Source: Amblyornis subalaris (lineage: Eukaryota; Chordata; Aves; Passeriformes; Ptilonorhynchidae). From it: a DNA stretch of 64,000 nucleotides. This document shows positions 61,961 to 64,000 of the stretch, piece after piece. Under the pieces are notes generated by a model. That model searched no databases and was not told the DNA's origin. It saw nothing but the letters and a program-made list of their open reading frames with translations. The DNA lies in contig JACAXG010000007.1 of the NCBI GenBank assembly GCA_018881555.1, forward strand, positions 1,936,643-2,000,642, written 5' to 3'. Both the position numbers and the translations under genes were made by a program. Each line of letters starts with the position of its first letter. Within the stretch, counting starts at the first letter, position 1.

Positions 61961-64000
61961 TAAGTACATCTTCATAGTCTCATTTTACAGCCAAATTTTC
62001 ATTAATTCTTTNGAATTGCCCATAGTGGGCTTGCGAATATGTATCAAGATATGCAAACATATGAGAGCTGTTTGTTTTATTTAGATGTGTACATGGTGTT
62101 CCTGTGGGATGTGCTACCTCCTTTAATAAGCAATACTTATTACTGTTTAATTTGNGTGGTTTTTTAAAATTTGTTTTGTCATTAATTGCTCAGCTGGTTT
62201 TGTGAAAGTGTTCTTTAAAATTTTTATTGTTTTAAACTCTTCTGAAGTCCATCAGCTGAATTTCCCTTTTTAGAGAGCTGGAGCTCCTATTCATGCATGC
62301 AGCCCTTGCACAATTTTACACAGTTGCTCTGAATTGGAAGGCACAGAACAGTGATCCAAAGCAGAGTCCGTGGTTTTTGATGCTGGCTGAAAGCAAACCG
62401 ACCCACACTCCCCAGCATCCAAAAAACCCCGGGGTTAGTGCTGCACAAAGATCACTATAGGAAGTGGCTGAGTTGTTCTTTCTTTTTCCTAGCGCTGTCT
62501 TTTATCTGAATCCCCGCTTTGCTGGAGCTTTAGAAGTCAAATGAGCAGAAGAAATGCAGTAGATGATTTGAGATGTGTGTGGGAAGAATGGAAGCTGAAA
62601 GATTGGCTTTCTGAAGGCTTCGCTCAGTTCCTGCCTTCCCAAAGAGACCACGGGGAGGTTATTCTTCCTGACTGCATCTCTGCAGCAAAAGGATTGCTTT
62701 GAGGATGGTGCTATGTAAAAACACTTAGTTCAGATTATCTTTGTTTTAATGGAGGGGGAAGAAAAAAGCAAGGGGAATTGGTTTGGCTAAATTAAAGTGC
62801 TTTATGGATAATTGAATAGGCAAAAATGACATCATTAGAATCAAACAGAAATGTGGGTTCCTGAGCGCGGTGGCTTTAATGAATGTGCTGTATTTCACAG
62901 AGTGCCGGCTGTGAGGGCTGGAACATCGCTGTGCCTTGTGAGCTCCTCAGTCTGGATGGGAGTGGGGGGTCTCTCCGTGCTTGTACTGTGGTGGGGGTGA
63001 AAGGATGCAAAGGAAGGAGAAGGATCAGGTATCGTGAGGCCCTGGTGCACTGGAAGCTCAAGGTAGCTGAATGTGCCCCACAGGAACAGGACTCTGGCAG
63101 TGAGTCCTTCTGCCTGTTGGAGGTACCTCTTACTGGGTGTCTTCCAGCTTGAAGATCCGTGAGGAAGCCTGGATCTCATGAGGCAAGTTGTGTGGGTCCT
63201 CTGTGCTCTCCGTAGCACCCACCAAATCAAATGCTGTCCTCAGCTTAGACCTATGGTGCCTTAACCAATTAGTCCTGGGAAGCAGCTTCCAGCTGTAATT
63301 GGACTGATCTGTAATCTTAACACCTCGTCCGGCAGATTATCCATTTTTAGCTGATTTGTGGGCCAGCAAGCTGCACGTTCTGGCAGACTGATGCTCTCAG
63401 GTCACTCCCTGTGCTTGCAGCGTTTCTGTTGCTGCCTCGTTCCTTTCTGGCAGCTCAGTGCCTCTCTAAACCCAGGAAAAGAATTGACTGGAAAAGGAAC
63501 GTCAGGTCAGGAGAAGATGACGTTTGAGCGTTCAGAGAAAGCTGAAAGTGCATTATTGCTAGTCATTCAAGCAAAAAAAAAGAAAAAAAATCTGCTTTCG
63601 TTGAATTCAGAGCTAATGTATTAAGATGACAAATCGTGATGCCCTATGCTCTAGATAGACAAATGTAATGCAGTGATGCTGCATGAACTACAGTAATAGC
63701 TGAAAAGAACTGAAGGCACAAAAAATGAAAAATTAATTCTTGCTAATTTGTATTTCTGCAGGCAAGTGCCATTTTCATAACAAGCTGTTTCATAACATTG
63801 TGGCTGTTACCCAATGTATCTCTTAAGTTGTAGCCCTTTTGTCTGAAGTGAAATGAAATATTTCAGATCCAACCCATTGTGCATATTTAGTGAAATTATT
63901 CCAACAGGACAGTTAGGGTGGAAAGTCATTCCTAGACATTCCTAGCTAACATGACTCCAATTATTTGTCANACCTTCATTTCTGTCCCACTACAAAAAGC

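Larger units (their letters stand above)
40702..64000 (+). other. FAT4: First large intron of FAT4 (5' part)
   Basis: No stretch here encodes the expected next cadherin repeat (VEITLQDINDNPPVF...), so coding exon 2 must lie beyond 64000. The sequence is AT-rich and has only chance reading frames. Embedded features are a TA microsatellite, two reverse CR1 fragments, homopolymer tracts, a G-quadruplex motif and a small minisatellite. Perfect octamers ATGCAAAT occur at 55719 and 59514. GC-richer patches at about 48.1-48.4 and 54.9-55.2 kb contain nothing I can identify. Confidence 0.85.

Noticed and set aside
40702..64000. Search for FAT4 coding exon 2
   Set aside because: None of the frames contains the expected cadherin sequence that follows residue 1764, so it is not in the window.
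1..64000. CRISPR arrays, operons, ribosome binding sites, bacterial insertion sequences
   Set aside because: The window is vertebrate nuclear DNA; none of these is expected or seen.

Overview
The window is vertebrate nuclear DNA, almost certainly from a songbird or other passerine. Two things support this. Fragments of CR1 LINEs, the typical avian retroposon, are scattered on both strands. At about 1.96-2.10 kb there is a SINE with a tRNA-Ile-like head and a CR1-type tail, which matches the TguSINE1 family of passerines as I remember it. The window contains one recognisable protein-coding gene piece. It is the giant first coding exon of FAT4 (FAT atypical cadherin 4), on the + strand at 35410-40701, encoding 1764 residues: a signal peptide, 15 complete cadherin repeats and most of a 16th.

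Layout. 1-34.5 kb: AT-rich upstream DNA with no gene I can recognise. It holds decayed CR1 and SINE copies, simple repeats, a short CpG-island-like patch at 16.1-16.4 kb, a CpG-elevated patch at 13.1-13.9 kb and several POU/octamer-type sites, including a twin octamer at 24.72 kb. 34.5-37.3 kb: a strong CpG island. It carries the likely FAT4 promoter (GC boxes and a G-quadruplex-prone run followed by a CCAAT box), a leader with three short upstream ORFs and a (CGG)7 run, then the start codon at 35410. 35.4-40.7 kb: the exon, ending in a phase-0 splice donor at 40702. 40.7-64 kb: the beginning of FAT4's first large intron. It has no exon I can detect, only repeats, two CR1 fragments, a G-quadruplex motif and a 3 x 15 bp minisatellite. 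The second coding exon is not seen and should lie beyond the window.

FAT4 is a very large single-pass cell-surface cadherin. It pairs with the cadherin DCHS1 on neighbouring cells and acts in planar cell polarity and Hippo-linked growth control. The exon here holds the membrane-distal, ligand-binding part. Its EGF, laminin-G, transmembrane and cytoplasmic parts are encoded downstream.

Most of the small ORFs elsewhere look like chance reading frames. I found no evidence of a new genetic system. The observations most worth following are: cadherin junctions that lack calcium motifs, loop expansions confined to the GC-rich 5' half of the exon, the orphan CpG island upstream, the octamer sites, and the way single N bases fall at silent codon positions, which suggests that they mark polymorphic sites.
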